Shown here: one piece after another, positions 35,436 through 45,657 of the stretch
Position numbering within the stretch: the first letter of the stretch is position 1
Layout of the letters: each line of letters starts with the position of its first letter
NCBI GenBank assembly: GCA_006937955.1
Contig: SSNP01000020.1
Span: 5,702,528-5,766,527 of the forward strand
Origin: Pachypanchax playfairii
Taxonomy: Eukaryota; Chordata; Actinopteri; Cyprinodontiformes; Aplocheilidae
Length of the DNA: 64,000 bases
Direction: 5' to 3'
Notes under the pieces: generated by a model
Database searches by the model: none
What the model saw: the letters and a program-made list of their open reading frames with translations, nothing else
What the model was told of the DNA's origin: nothing
Made by a program: the position numbers and the translations under genes

Positions 35436-36113
35436 ACCTAGCTTTATGTGGCTTAACCTGCATTGTGTAGAATACAGGTATACTTTATAAACATATCAGG
35501 CTTAATTGTGTGAAATCAATGTTTCAGTAAATTACATGCCATTTCCAGTCGTAAATGGTGCAGCTGACTGACGTTATAACGGATTGTTTATAGGTTGCCA
35601 CGACAACAGGAAGTACGAAGATAGCAGGGCTTTTCTCTGCGTTAAAATACGGTACCGCTGCACTGCAGATGCATTCAGTAATATACTGCATTAAGAACAA
35701 TATGTCAAATCGATTTTAATTTTAGTGTATGAATGTGCGTGAGATTGACTGAATGTATGAAGCGCCTTGTCTTCTGACTAAGCAAAGCGCTATTATTACA
35801 GGCCATTTACCATTTACCACTCATGCAGGCTAAGTATTTTACATGCATTACTTACTTTCTCACTCCTCAGTGCAGAAATATGTTCCTCGGAAACGGTACG
35901 AGTTCTTAAAAAAGCATAAAGGGACTCGCTCTGATTCTCCATCTTCTCCCTCCATTAGTCTGAATGACACTCAAATATCCCACGCAATGTTATTGCTTAT
36001 GACGTTCTTTCTCGTTATAACGAGAAAGTTTCTTGTTATAATGAGTTTGATATCTCGTTAAGATGATTCTTCTAAATTTATTTCTCAGCTCTGGCAGTAC
36101 TATGTTTCCGTAC
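35402..36113 (-). repeat. Right terminal inverted repeat
   Basis: Reverse complement of the left repeat, from 'gttttgacacaataaaatg' to 'actatgtttccgt'. It includes the inverted copy of the candidate first exon and the ctcgttataacgag palindromes (about 36012-36025). It begins inside the end of the transposase coding sequence, so the transposase stop and polyadenylation signal are shared with the repeat. Confidence 0.85.
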
Positions 36114-36269
36114 CAGGTGAACAACCAGTGTTGGATAATAAAATGTGATTAAAGTCAATAAAAGGAACACAAATTTAAACACATGAAGAGAATGTGGGGC
36201 AATGTAAGTTCAGGGCATCCATCAGTCCAAACAGCAAAACAACAACTCATGTTACTTTATCAAGATCCT

Positions 36270-36690
36270 TCAAAACCTTGATCCCCTCAAGGATAACACC
36301 AACATCCTCTGGTTCCTCATTTGAAACATGTTCTTTCATAATATAAATACTAGGAGTAGTCCCTCAATGGCCTCATCCATGCTACACATCACATGCTAAA
36401 AACATAAACTGATAGGTGTGACATAATCTTACCTTACTGACTTCAAACAGTACTCTTTCCATGAACTCTCCCACCAATGCATCTCGAACAACTTGTATCT
36501 TCTGTGAGCCAATGTTCTTCCATCTTGACTTTCACAACCCCTCAGTCGTTTTTCTTAACATCCAGAAGAAGAGCTTTCCGCATGGCCTCTAGACTTTCCA
36601 CAGTTTTTGTCGATGGGTGTGCAGGACAACTTTTAAGTATCACTGGGGTCCCATCTTCAGAGAAGTTTTCTCTGCACACAAACATTAGAG
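36270..36690 (-). pseudogene. Second, broken copy of the SAMD3-like tail
   Basis: Minus-strand frames give pieces of the same family as 27606-28841. One exon (about 36665-36432) has DGTPVILKSCPAHPSTKTVE and, after a stop and frameshift, RDALVGEFMERVLFEV before a donor. Another (about 36385-36285) has SMDEAIEG and, in a different frame, EEPEDVGVILEGIKVLKDLD. The homologous stretch in the intact copy is DPEDIGVLIEGVEALAGLGN. It lies just outside the right inverted repeat of the large transposon, so it is a separate insertion. Confidence 0.7.
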
Positions 36691-36862
36691 ACAAATAGGA
36701 AAACACATTTTAAGGATTTATGGATCAGCAATTCTGAAACCAACTGTATCTATTTTCAAATTCAAAGTCAATCAAGTTCTACATACCTTTGCTCTAAAAT
36801 TGCTTTTCCAAATGACTGATGTAGTTGAAGATAAATTAATTTTGAGTGAACACTGTCTAACA

Positions 36863-37079
36863 CAGGGGTCTCAAACTCCAGGCCAGTGACGAGGGTCACT
36901 ATCCTGTATGTTTTAGATGTTTCCCTGTTTCTACACACCTGATTCAAATCATCTGCATTTCATCAACTCCTCCACAAGCTTGTTAATGATCCATTTATCT
37001 GAATCAGGTGTGTAGAAACAGGGAGACATCTAAAACCTGCAGGATAGTGGCCCTTGAGGCCTGGAGTTTGAGACCCCTG
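36863..37079. mobile_element. Hairpin hAT-type MITE with target duplication
   Basis: The 217-bp element is nearly a perfect inverted repeat: caggggtctcaaactccagg at the start and its inverse at the end. Arms of about 90 bp surround a short loop. It is flanked by gtctaaca (36855-36862) and ttctaaca (37080-37087), an 8-bp duplication with one mismatch, as produced by hAT transposases. Confidence 0.88.
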
Positions 37080-37375
37080 TTCTAACAGGAGAAGTTTATA
37101 ATGAGCTGCCTACAATAATAATTTTTATGATAAATGAGCAAGAGCAAAATACAACATCACCAAATTGTCAAAATTCTATACAAAATGAAAACAAAAGCAA
37201 TTGATACTTAACATTATGGATATTTTAAATGAGGATAAAGATAATGGGGCCAAAGGGGAAAAAATCAACATAAAAATTACACAAATTAATTCTGAGGCCA
37301 CATACAAATGAAGACAATGCAAATGCAACACATTCTGAGATACAGCTGCTGTGTTTGTTTTCTTTAGGTTGACCC

Positions 37376-37586
37376 CCAAAGCGATTCACACTAAAGTTTT
37401 TTTGTCATTCCCCCATTCACACGGGAGAGGGTAGGGGCTAACACTCACACAACCCGATACGCAGATCGGGGGCAACATGGGGTTCAGTGTCTTGCCCAAG
37501 GACACCTCGACATGTGGCGGTGGAAGCCGGGATCGATCCACCAACCTTCAAGTTGGAGGACAACCGCTCTAACCACTGAGCCACAG
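37376..37586 (-). mobile_element. tRNA-derived SINE, 3' truncated
   Basis: On the minus strand it starts 'ctgtggctcagtggttagag', which contains an A box (TGGCTCAGTGG), followed by the B-box-like 'ggatcgatcc' and the body 'tgtccttgggcaagacac'. It ends before the usual tail. It joins directly onto a LINE fragment at 37587. Confidence 0.85.
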
Positions 37587-38395
37587 TTTTACATCTTACT
37601 TTAATTTCTTCTAGATTTTGTACCATAACCCTTCTTTCCAATGTATATTTCTTGCAATTAATTATAACATGTTCAATTGTCTCTTTCTGATTACAATAAC
37701 TACAATTCCCATCAACATGCTTTCCAATTTTGACTAAAGAACTATTTAACCCAGTATGTCCTACTCTTAATCTTGATAATATTATATCATCTTTTCTGTT
37801 TAACCCACCTTCCCTCATCCTACCAACCTTTCTTTGTATTTTATAATGCCATCTTCCTTTTTCCCTTCCTCCCATTCTTTCTGCCATCTTTCCCTCAACT
37901 TCTGTTTAATGATACTTTTAATTTCTAATTTACTGAACCTAATTATTATTTCAATATTTACATTTTTAGTAGCTCTCTTTGCTATTTTTTCTGCCATTTC
38001 ATTACCAATTACCCCAATATGTGCAGGAATCCATATATATACTATTTCAAGTCCCATCATCTGTAATCTATACAACGTCTGTTGAATTTCTATTAAAATA
38101 TCTGGTCGACTTTCCGAATGATTATTATGTATACTGTACAAGGATGAACTAGAATCTGAACATATTATTGTTTTAAGTGGTTTTATTTCCTCTATCCAGT
38201 GCAAGGCTAATAAAATTGCTGTCATCTCTCCTGTGAATACTGATAAACCATCAGTTATTCTTTTACCTGATACAACATTGAACTCTGGAATAAAAAATGC
38301 CACTCCTATTTTATTTTCTGAATCTTTTGATGCATCTGTATAAACTTGAACATAATTATATTACTTATCAATATATCTCTGAGTATTGCTTGAAT
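37587..38395 (-). pseudogene. LINE with RNase H domain (I/Nimb-like), 3' end
   Basis: The minus-strand ORF 38303-37815 and its flanks encode an RNase H domain with its catalytic residues: YTDASKD (about 38345), GEMTAILLALHWIEE, ICSDSSSSLYSI and IPAHIGVIGNEMAEKIAKRA. A frame change near 37830 leads to RLRVGHTGLNSSLVK and a zinc-knuckle-like CSYCNQKETIEHVIINCKKY, as at the end of ORF2 of RNase H-bearing non-LTR elements of the I/Nimb group. The reverse transcriptase is missing, cut at about 38395. Confidence 0.8.
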
Positions 38396-38478
38396 CTAAC
38401 TTATGATGGTGTCTTCCACTCCAACCCCAAGGCGATAAGCAAACTTCAGTGGGTCTTGAAACATGCTTGTTTGCCTAT

Positions 38479-39021
38479 TTAGGTGGACCAATATGAGATG
38501 ATGATGATGATTTCATGATGTGGGATGTTAGGGCAACAGGCCTGTAGTCTTTTTGGGGCCAATGGGTGAGATGTTTTTGGTACTGGAACAAGGCAGGATG
38601 TTTTCCATACAACTGGTACCTTCTCCTGGGTGAGGCTGAGGTTGAAGATACGCTGCAGAATCTCACATAGCTGATCTGCACAAGCCTTTAAGACTCTGGG
38701 GCTAATGTCATCTGGACCAGCTGCCTTGTTCCTGTTCAGTCTCTCCAGCTGCTTCTTCACCTGTCTGCTAGATACAGACAGGCGGGAGGTGGAGGCAATG
38801 GGGACACTAGCTTCTTCTGATGTTGGATATGATGGAAAAGTACCAGAAACCGCATTCATGACTGAGGTAGACAGTTGAGCTGTGACAGGGAAGCTGTGGA
38901 TAAAGTGATGGTGAGAGGTCTGTCTGGCTTGCAGCAAGAAAAGTAAGATGTTGGGCTCATTGGCTTTATCCAGACTCCCATCCAAGTAATCCTCCTTTTG
39001 CTTAAAGCCTGTAATCTTCAT
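38479..39021 (-). pseudogene. LINE reverse-transcriptase fragment
   Basis: The minus-strand ORF has LNRNKAAGPDDISPRVLKAC, then QRIFNLSLTQEKVPVVWKTS and, in another frame, DYRPVALTSHIMK. These are fingers-domain motifs of a fish CR1/Rex1-like non-LTR reverse transcriptase. Palm motifs with the catalytic Asp residues are not included. Cut at both ends. Confidence 0.78.
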
Positions 39022-39142
39022 CCCTGATCACGCATCTCTTATATTGTTTTGCTGGAGCTTGTTCTCCAGTTTTTTCCTGTACACTTCCTTGTTACTTCTA
39101 AATATTGTTTTTATTATTAAAAATTGTAATAAATAAAATTGT

Positions 39143-39337
39143 AATGGGGCGGCTGTGGCTCAGTGGTTAGAGCGATCTGCGTATCGGGTTGTGTGAGTGT
39201 TAGCCCCTACCCTCTCCCCCCGGTTTACATATCGGGTTGTGTGAATGGGTGAATGTAAAACCTTGTAGTGTGAAAGCACTTTGAGTGGTCTGAATGACTA
39301 GAAAAGCGCTATACAAATACAGGACATTTACCATTTA
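39143..39337 (+). mobile_element. SINE copy with an internal deletion
   Basis: Starts 'ggggcggctgtggctcagtg' (A box) but jumps after 'ttagagcg' straight to 'atctgcgtatcggg'. It thus lacks about 90 bp including the B box that the full copy at 48134-48399 has. It ends 'aggacatttaccattta'. Confidence 0.85.
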
Positions 39338-39339
39338 AT

Positions 39340-40136
39340 AGAAGCTGAAGGAAGGATGTATTATGTTAAAAAATGGTGTGAAAACCATACTTCTACATGC
39401 AGTTAATTAATTAATTTCCACAGACCTGATTACAAAAGTTGGGTGAGAAGGATGTGTGAGGTAAAGAAGCTGTCTAAACTGGAATGAAAACTGCATTTCT
39501 TTAGAGATTGTAGTTCTTAATTTATTTATTTTTGACTGTTTTTGTCCACAGAGAGGTAGGAAACAGACAAGTGTTTATATTCACACAATTGAGACTGTGT
39601 TAGGTTATGTTAAGAAACTGTCTATAATGGAGTGAAAACCACAATTTTTTAGTGAGTATGATGTTAGTTTTAATTAACTTATAACGTTTTTTACCATTCC
39701 TAAAGTTCATAGGACATGGAGGCCACATGGTCAGAAAAACCCATTGCGCATGTCCCAAGCACAACCATCCACCATACTACCCCCCCTCACTGTACCCCCA
39801 GATGACAAAAGCACCCATCCGTTAATGTATAAGCACGTGATCAGCCCATGTGGCTAAAGCTCACCACCCATGCATGACGTCATCACGCATGATGCACCAC
39901 TTCCTTCTGGTCCTGCCCCTTCCTTCCTGTCCCACCCCCGTTTATGACAGGGTCATTAGTCATGTTTTATAACTCCCCATATATCTTATTTTGACAGAAG
40001 GTGCATTGCTATTTCTTCTCTTGTGCTGATGAACCTCTGCCCATCAGTTGTTGATTTCGACTAAAGTATATTTTTAAATGCACTGTCAATAAAAATATCA
40101 ACCAGTCTGGACTATCTTATACCCTAAAATTATTAT
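39340..40136. other. Intergenic, possible old LTR remnant
   Basis: No ORF. A TATA-like 'ttttataactcc' (about 39966) and AATAAA (about 40088) with a pyrimidine-rich middle give it an LTR-like look, but no TG...CA borders or duplication were found. Confidence 0.3.
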
Positions 40137-40138
40137 TA

Positions 40139-40281
40139 AATGGTAAATGTCCTGTGTTTGTAAAGCACTTTTCTAGTCATTCAGACCACTCAAAGCGCTT
40201 TCACACTACAAGTTTTGCATTTTACCCATTCACACAACCCGATATATAAACCGGGGGGAGAGGGTAGGGGCTAACACTCAC
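40139..40281 (-). mobile_element. SINE copy, 5' truncated
   Basis: Minus-strand tail half of the same SINE: 'aatggtaaatgtcctgtgtt' through 'cccgatatataaaccggggg'. It is cut at 'ggggctaacactca', where the next repeat starts. Confidence 0.85.
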
Positions 40282-41261
40282 TGTCACGGTTTGAGGTTAT
40301 AATGTTAGACCCAAATGCAGAGACTGAACACAATACGGATGGAATAACTAGAGTTTTAATAAGAAAAGAAACAGCTGACGAGGCAGCGAAACAAAACTTA
40401 CATGAGAGGGAATGATGGACGAAGGAACCAGTGAGATGTGAAAAGACGTAATCCAGAGGGGCAATAATCCAAGCTGAGATCATGACAGGAATGAACACAT
40501 CTACGGTGCAGGAAAAACTAGAGAACAAACTGACGAGGACTAAACATTCACCTGCTACTTAAATACAAAACTGAACTAATGCCAACTCAAAACACCAGGG
40601 ACATCAATCAACTAGAACACTGGGAGACATCAAAACAGGAACTAAAACAGGAAGTGACACTACCTCACATCATGGAGGATGGCCAGAAGCTACAATGAGG
40701 GGTGCAGAGAGTCTGATGGACGGCCTGAGGCCGCGAGGCGCCAAAGTTCTGGAGGGCGGCCTGGAGGACGAGACAAAAAGTCTGCTGAGTGGCCAAGGGC
40801 CGTAAGGAGAAGCGCCGAAGGGCTGTAGGACGGCGAGGAGCCGCGAGGAGAGATGCGCCGAGAGACTGGAGGACGGCCCGGAGGCCGCGAAGGCGAGCGC
40901 AGAGAGTCTGGAGGGCGGCCAGAAGGCCGTGCTGAGATACGCTCAAAGTCTGGGGGGCGGCCAGGGGGCCGCGCTGAGGGGCGCCCGAAGTCTGGAGGGC
41001 GGCCAGGAGACTGCGAGCAGAGGCACTGGGAGCCTGATGTGCGGCCTGGGAGCCGCGAGCCGAAGAGGAGCAGTGCGCCTGATGTGCGGCTAGGGAGCCG
41101 CGAGGCGAAGAGGCGCCTGGAGTGCAGCCTGGAAGCCGCGAGTCGAAGAGGCGCCTGGCGTCTGGAGTGTGGCCTGGGAGCCGCGAGGCAAAGAGGCGCC
41201 GGGCGTCTGGAGTGCGGCCGCTGCTGCTGGCGGAAAGACGACCGCTGGTGCTGGATGGTGG

Positions 41262-41372
41262 AGGTCTAGGTGGTCTGGAAGGTCTAGGAGGTCTGGGAGG
41301 TCTAGGTGGTCTGGAAGGTCTAGGAGGTCTAGGAGGTCTGGGAGGTCTAGGAGGTCTGGGAGGTCTAGAACT
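41262..41372. repeat. Minisatellite, (ggaggtctag)n type
   Basis: Tandem 9- to 15-bp units of ggaggtctgg, ggaggtctagg and tggtctggaa. A second copy is at 44567-44677 within the duplicated block. Confidence 0.9.
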
Positions 41373-41430
41373 GAGTGGTGTGGGTCTGAAGCCAGGCAAT
41401 GCGGCACTGGAACCATGAAGCCCCGACACT

Positions 41431-41537
41431 GCAGCGACTGGAACTGGAGCTGCAGTGACTGGAACTGGAACCGCCGGAACTGGAACTGGAGCTGCAGGAA
41501 CTGGAGTTGCAGGAACTGGAACTGGAGCTGCAGCGAC
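41431..41537. repeat. Minisatellite, (ggaactggaactggagctgca)n type
   Basis: Irregular tandem units of ggaactgga and gctgcagtgactgg. Copies recur at 44197-44254 (cut by the N) and 44735-44843. Confidence 0.9.
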
Positions 41538-42139
41538 ATACAAACTGAACAAAGACATATACAGTCTTTGTACAGTTATTGTTATTATTTTGTTGCTGCG
41601 TACGTTCAACAAAACACAGATTTATTAAAGGAAAACCCCAGTTATCCAAGACGAAGGAGCCAGCTCGTATTGATCTGCACCACTAATAAACCTTTACTTT
41701 TCCAAATATCGCACCCTTTCCTGCAGGCAAAGTCTTTCCACGTATGCCTTTGCATCTGATGCATTTTGAGGAGCTTTTCTGTGATTTCAGACATTTATCC
41801 ATCGCAGTGTTTAACCTCCGAGTATCTCCAATATAGCGACTTCCAGTTTAATGACGTGGCAACTAAACCTACAGAGCAGACAGGCATAAGGAGCGTTGTT
41901 TCTTGTTTCCAAATTTCCATCTGAGAGCAATTTAGGTAAAACTTTTCTTATTTAGAGATGAAAAACAGAATAAGGGGTGTTTTCCATCTTTTTGTGAACC
42001 AGTTTTTAACAGATAACAAAATATAAGTGGTTTTCCTGCAATTTAATTTTGAAAAGAAAATCTAATGGCCTTGACGTACACGGACCATCCAAATTTTTGT
42101 AATTGGTGAACTGTTGCAAAACAACCCCCCCTTCACTCG

Positions 42140-43740
42140 TTTGTGTTCTGGTGATGGGTCTTTAGCAAATCTACATGTTATTGATATTGAAGTCGGGGGT
42201 GGGGGGGGGTGGGTTTGAGTAAGGAGAAAATAAAATTTTAGGGCAGCAAATGTTCATTAAGCATTTACAATTCAGAAAACAAAAGTAAGGAAAAAAATAC
42301 ATCTTTAAGTTGCATGTGTCTTACTGATGAGGCTGTAGCAGATGATTTAGATACATGTACGAACTTTGCCAGGGACCCTGCAAGCCAATTCAAATATAGC
42401 ACAGACTCTCGGGAAAAACTTTCCTTGAAAAACATGATTAATGGCCGGCCAGTGTGTTTCAGTTGGGCTGCATGGCATGACTAATGCAAACAGGTTTTCT
42501 TAGGCAACACAGTAACTTTTGCTCAGCTGGCAGATGCAGAAATCACACTATTACTTTAACTTTTACTTGGCCTTATGAATTAAAAGCTCTGCATTCAACT
42601 TGTTCTCTGAAAACAGGTTTACATTTCTCTGCAGAAAATCAAAGTTCAGTCACAAGGTTTTTTACATTACTGGAAATAATTTTTTTTAGCATTCTTTAAA
42701 AAATCTGAGTGGAAACCAGACTTTGGGTCATTACATCAGCAATCAAGTTGACGGAGTAAATATGAGGTGGTGCTTTGAGCAAACAGTGACATGACCGAGT
42801 ACGACTGAGATAATACAGAAAGTATCACCATGTGCAGCAACTCAGTGACAGTTCAGTGAACTGTTTGCTCATTTTAGCTCTGCTGGACTGTAGCCTTCAC
42901 TCTCAGAAACAGAGGAACGAGACAAGAACATTTTTGTACCTATAGGTAAAATGTTTCAAATTGTTCCCTTAAAAGTACAATATTGCCAGAAATGCCCCTC
43001 TGAGGGTTCAAATTGATATAAAGTACACATCTGTACCATTTCAACTGCACCTGCAACCCTGGCCACGGCTGCTTAATCTCTTTTTTTTAAGTTTCATCTA
43101 TCATTTTCAATATTATGGTTTACATGTTTGTTTTAGACTTCAGAACGTGGCATAATTTTACTGTTTTAGTGGAACAACTTCATAAGGTACAAGAAGGGTA
43201 CAAATTCTTGTCACTGGGGGTATACCCTGTAGTCCAGGTCCATTTACACTATAAAGATGATAGTTCATTGACTTGTGTTGTCAAATTAAATTTCTTTATG
43301 CACAAAATAATACTGCACTTATTGGATCATCAAATGATCGAGTATGCTTAACTACACTTAGCAGTTCTGTTGTACACAGTTTCCTCCCTGACAATTCGGT
43401 GTCTTATCCTATAAATTAAACTGAATTAAAAATTGTTTCAAGGTTTAAAACCTTTGAAAATTGCATGTTGTTCACTATGGGGTGCCGTTTGTTACACAGT
43501 CAAGTATTAATAGCAATAATTTTGGTTATTTAGCCTGTCATAGGAGAAAAAATGGCGTTCATTTTTCAAATGCATATTTTCACCTTGTGATTCATTTATT
43601 TATAAATGTTACATTTACTAACTAAATATTTAGTATATTTATTTAGTAATATTTATTTTCTAATCTAAATATTGAGTTTCTAAATAAATATTTTGCTTGA
43701 AAGATAAATATTTATCTCCAATCTAAATATTTAATTAATT
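42140..43740. other. Intergenic with a MITE-like segment, no supported gene
   Basis: Around 42897-43240 the paired words 'ttgtacctataggta' and 'aaggtacaagaagggtacaa' resemble a dispersed fish MITE. 43590-43740 is an AT-rich tract of 'aaatattta' words. No gene seen. Confidence 0.4.
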
Positions 43741-45657
43741 GTCACGGGTTTGGGTTCTGTTTTTGTTTAGATGTGTTTTTCCCCATGGTTTCTCTGTGGT
43801 TTTGCTTTTGTACTTTTTTTTTCTTTTACTTCCAGGGTTTATTTAGTCTTTTTCTTTCATTTTGTCTTTCCCTTGTTCCTCAGTTCTTGTATTTTGTCTA
43901 TGCAGTGTTTCCTGTTTTATTTTGTTAATGTCTGACACTTCTTGTTCTCCTCTGTGTGCTCTTCAGTTACTTGATTTGCTCCCCAGCTTTTCTGTGATTT
44001 CAGACATTTATCCATCGCAGTTTAACCTCCGAGTATCTCCAATATAGCGACTTCCAGTTTAATGACATTGCGACTAAACCTACAGAGCAGACAGGCATAA
44101 GGAGCGTTGTTTCTAGTTTCCAAATTTCCATCTGAGAGCAATTTAGGTAAAATTTTTCTTATTTAGAGATGAAAAACAGAATAAGGGGTGTTGCACTGCA
44201 GCGACTGGAACTGGAGCTGCAGTGACTGGAACTGGAACCGCCGGAACTGGAACTNTTCCATCTTTTTGTGAACCAGTTTTTAACAGATAACAAAATATAA
44301 GTGGTTTTCCTGCAATTTAATTTTGAAAAGAAAATCTAATGGCCTCGACGTACACGGACCATCCAAATTTTCGTAATTGGTGAACTGTTGCAAAACAACC
44401 CCCCCTTCACTTTTTCCCCATGGTTCCTCTGTGGTTTTGCTTNCGAGTCGAAGAGGCGCCTGGCGTCTGGAGTGTGGCCTGGGAGCCGCGAGGCAAAGAG
44501 GCGCCGGGCGTCTGGAGTGCGGCCGCTGCTGCTGGCGGAAAGACGACCGCTGGTGCTGGATGGTGGAGGTCTAGGTGGTCTGGAAGGTCTAGGAGGTCTG
44601 GGAGGTCTAGGTGGTCTGGAAGGTCTAGGAGGTCTAGGAGGTCTGGGAGGTCTAGGAGGTCTGGGAGGTCTAGAACTGAGTGGTGTGGGTCTGAAGCCAG
44701 GCAATGCGGCACTGGAACCATGAAGCCCCGACACTGCAGCGACTGGAACTGGAGCTGCAGTGACTGGAACTGGAACCGCCGGAACTGGAACTGGAGCTGC
44801 AGGAACTGGAGTTGCAGGAACTGGAACTGGAGCTGCAGCGACATACAAACTGAACAAAGACATATACAGTCTTTGTACAGTTATTGTTATTATTTTGTTG
44901 CTGCGTACGTTCAACAAAACACAGATTTATTAAAGGAAAACCCCAGTTATCCAAGACGAAGGAGCCAGCTCGTATTGATCTGCACCACTAATAAACCTTT
45001 ACTTTTCCAAATATCGCACCCTTTCCTGCAGGCAAAGTCTTTCCACGTATGCCTTTGCATCTGATGCATTTTGAGGAGCTTTTCTGTGATTTCAGACATT
45101 TATCCATCGCAGTGTTTAACCTCCGAGTATCTCCAATATAGCGACTTCCAGTTTAATGACGTGGCAACTAAACCTACAGAGCAGACAGGCATAAGGAGCG
45201 TTGTTTCTTGTTTCCAAATTTCCATCTGAGAGCAATTTAGGTAAAACTTTTCTTATTTAGAGATGAAAAACAGAATAAGGGGTGTTTTCCATCTTTTTGT
45301 GAACCAGTTTTTAACAGATAACAAAATATAAGTGGTTTTCCTGCAATTTAATTTTGAAAAGAAAATCTAATGGCCTCGACGTACACGGACCATCCAAATT
45401 TTCGTAATTGGTGAACTGTTGCAAAACAACCCCCCCTTCACTTTTTCCCCATGGTTCCTCTGTGGTTTTGCTTTTGTACTTTTTTTTTTCTTTTACTTTC
45501 AGGGTTTATTTTGTCTTTTTCTTTCATTTTGTCTTTCCCTTGTTCCTCAGTTCTTGTATTTTGTCTATGTAGTGTTTCCTGTTTTATTTTGTTAATGTCT
45601 GACACTTCTGGTTCTCCCCTGTGTGCTCTTCAGCTACTTGATTTGCTCCCCAGGTGA
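43741..45657. repeat. Rearranged, partly duplicated block with two single-N joins
   Basis: 43755-43981 and 45443-45653 are near-identical copies ('ttccccatggttcctctgtg' onward). Between them lie 43984-44254, an N at 44255, 44256-44442, an N at 44443, and 44444-45442. Each piece repeats parts of 41139-42137 in a different order. One-base Ns at sequence jumps are typical of gap filling, so the order here is not reliable. Confidence 0.75.

Larger units (their letters stand above)
22808..36113 (+). mobile_element. Large integrase-type DNA transposon with long inverted repeats, heavily invaded
   Basis: Inverted repeats of about 700 bp bound this segment: 22969 to about 23680 on the left and about 35402 to 36113 on the right. 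They share the end motif GGAAACATAGTACTGCCAGA, clustered ctcgttataacgag palindromes and long identical stretches. They enclose remnants of a transposase with an integrase (rve/DDE) core on the plus strand (24091-24190 and 34471-35435). I recall this protein family as widespread in fish and cnidarians; the closest classified group may be IS3EU, but that assignment is inference. About 10.3 kb of other elements have been inserted inside, so the element is dead. Confidence 0.8.
40283..42139 (-). repeat. Fish repeat element with proline-rich, minisatellite-bearing ORF
   Basis: Begins 'tgtcacggtttgaggttata', a start shared by dispersed fish elements. An ORF of 315 codons on the minus strand (41612-40665) is low complexity: PVPAAPVPVPAVPVPVTAAP, then SRPPRPPRPPRPP and repeated GHTPDARRLF-like units. 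The protein repeats follow from DNA minisatellites and no domain is recognisable, so I do not regard it as a host gene. The right end is uncertain. About 1 kb of it (41139-42137) recurs at 44444-45442. Confidence 0.6.

Noticed and set aside
22808..36113. Polinton/Maverick as an explanation for the large integrase element
   Set aside because: No DNA polymerase B, ATPase, protease or capsid genes are present, and the integrase resembles a different family.
41169..41759. 196-codon and other plus-strand ORFs over the minisatellites
   Set aside because: Alternative frames of tandem DNA repeats.
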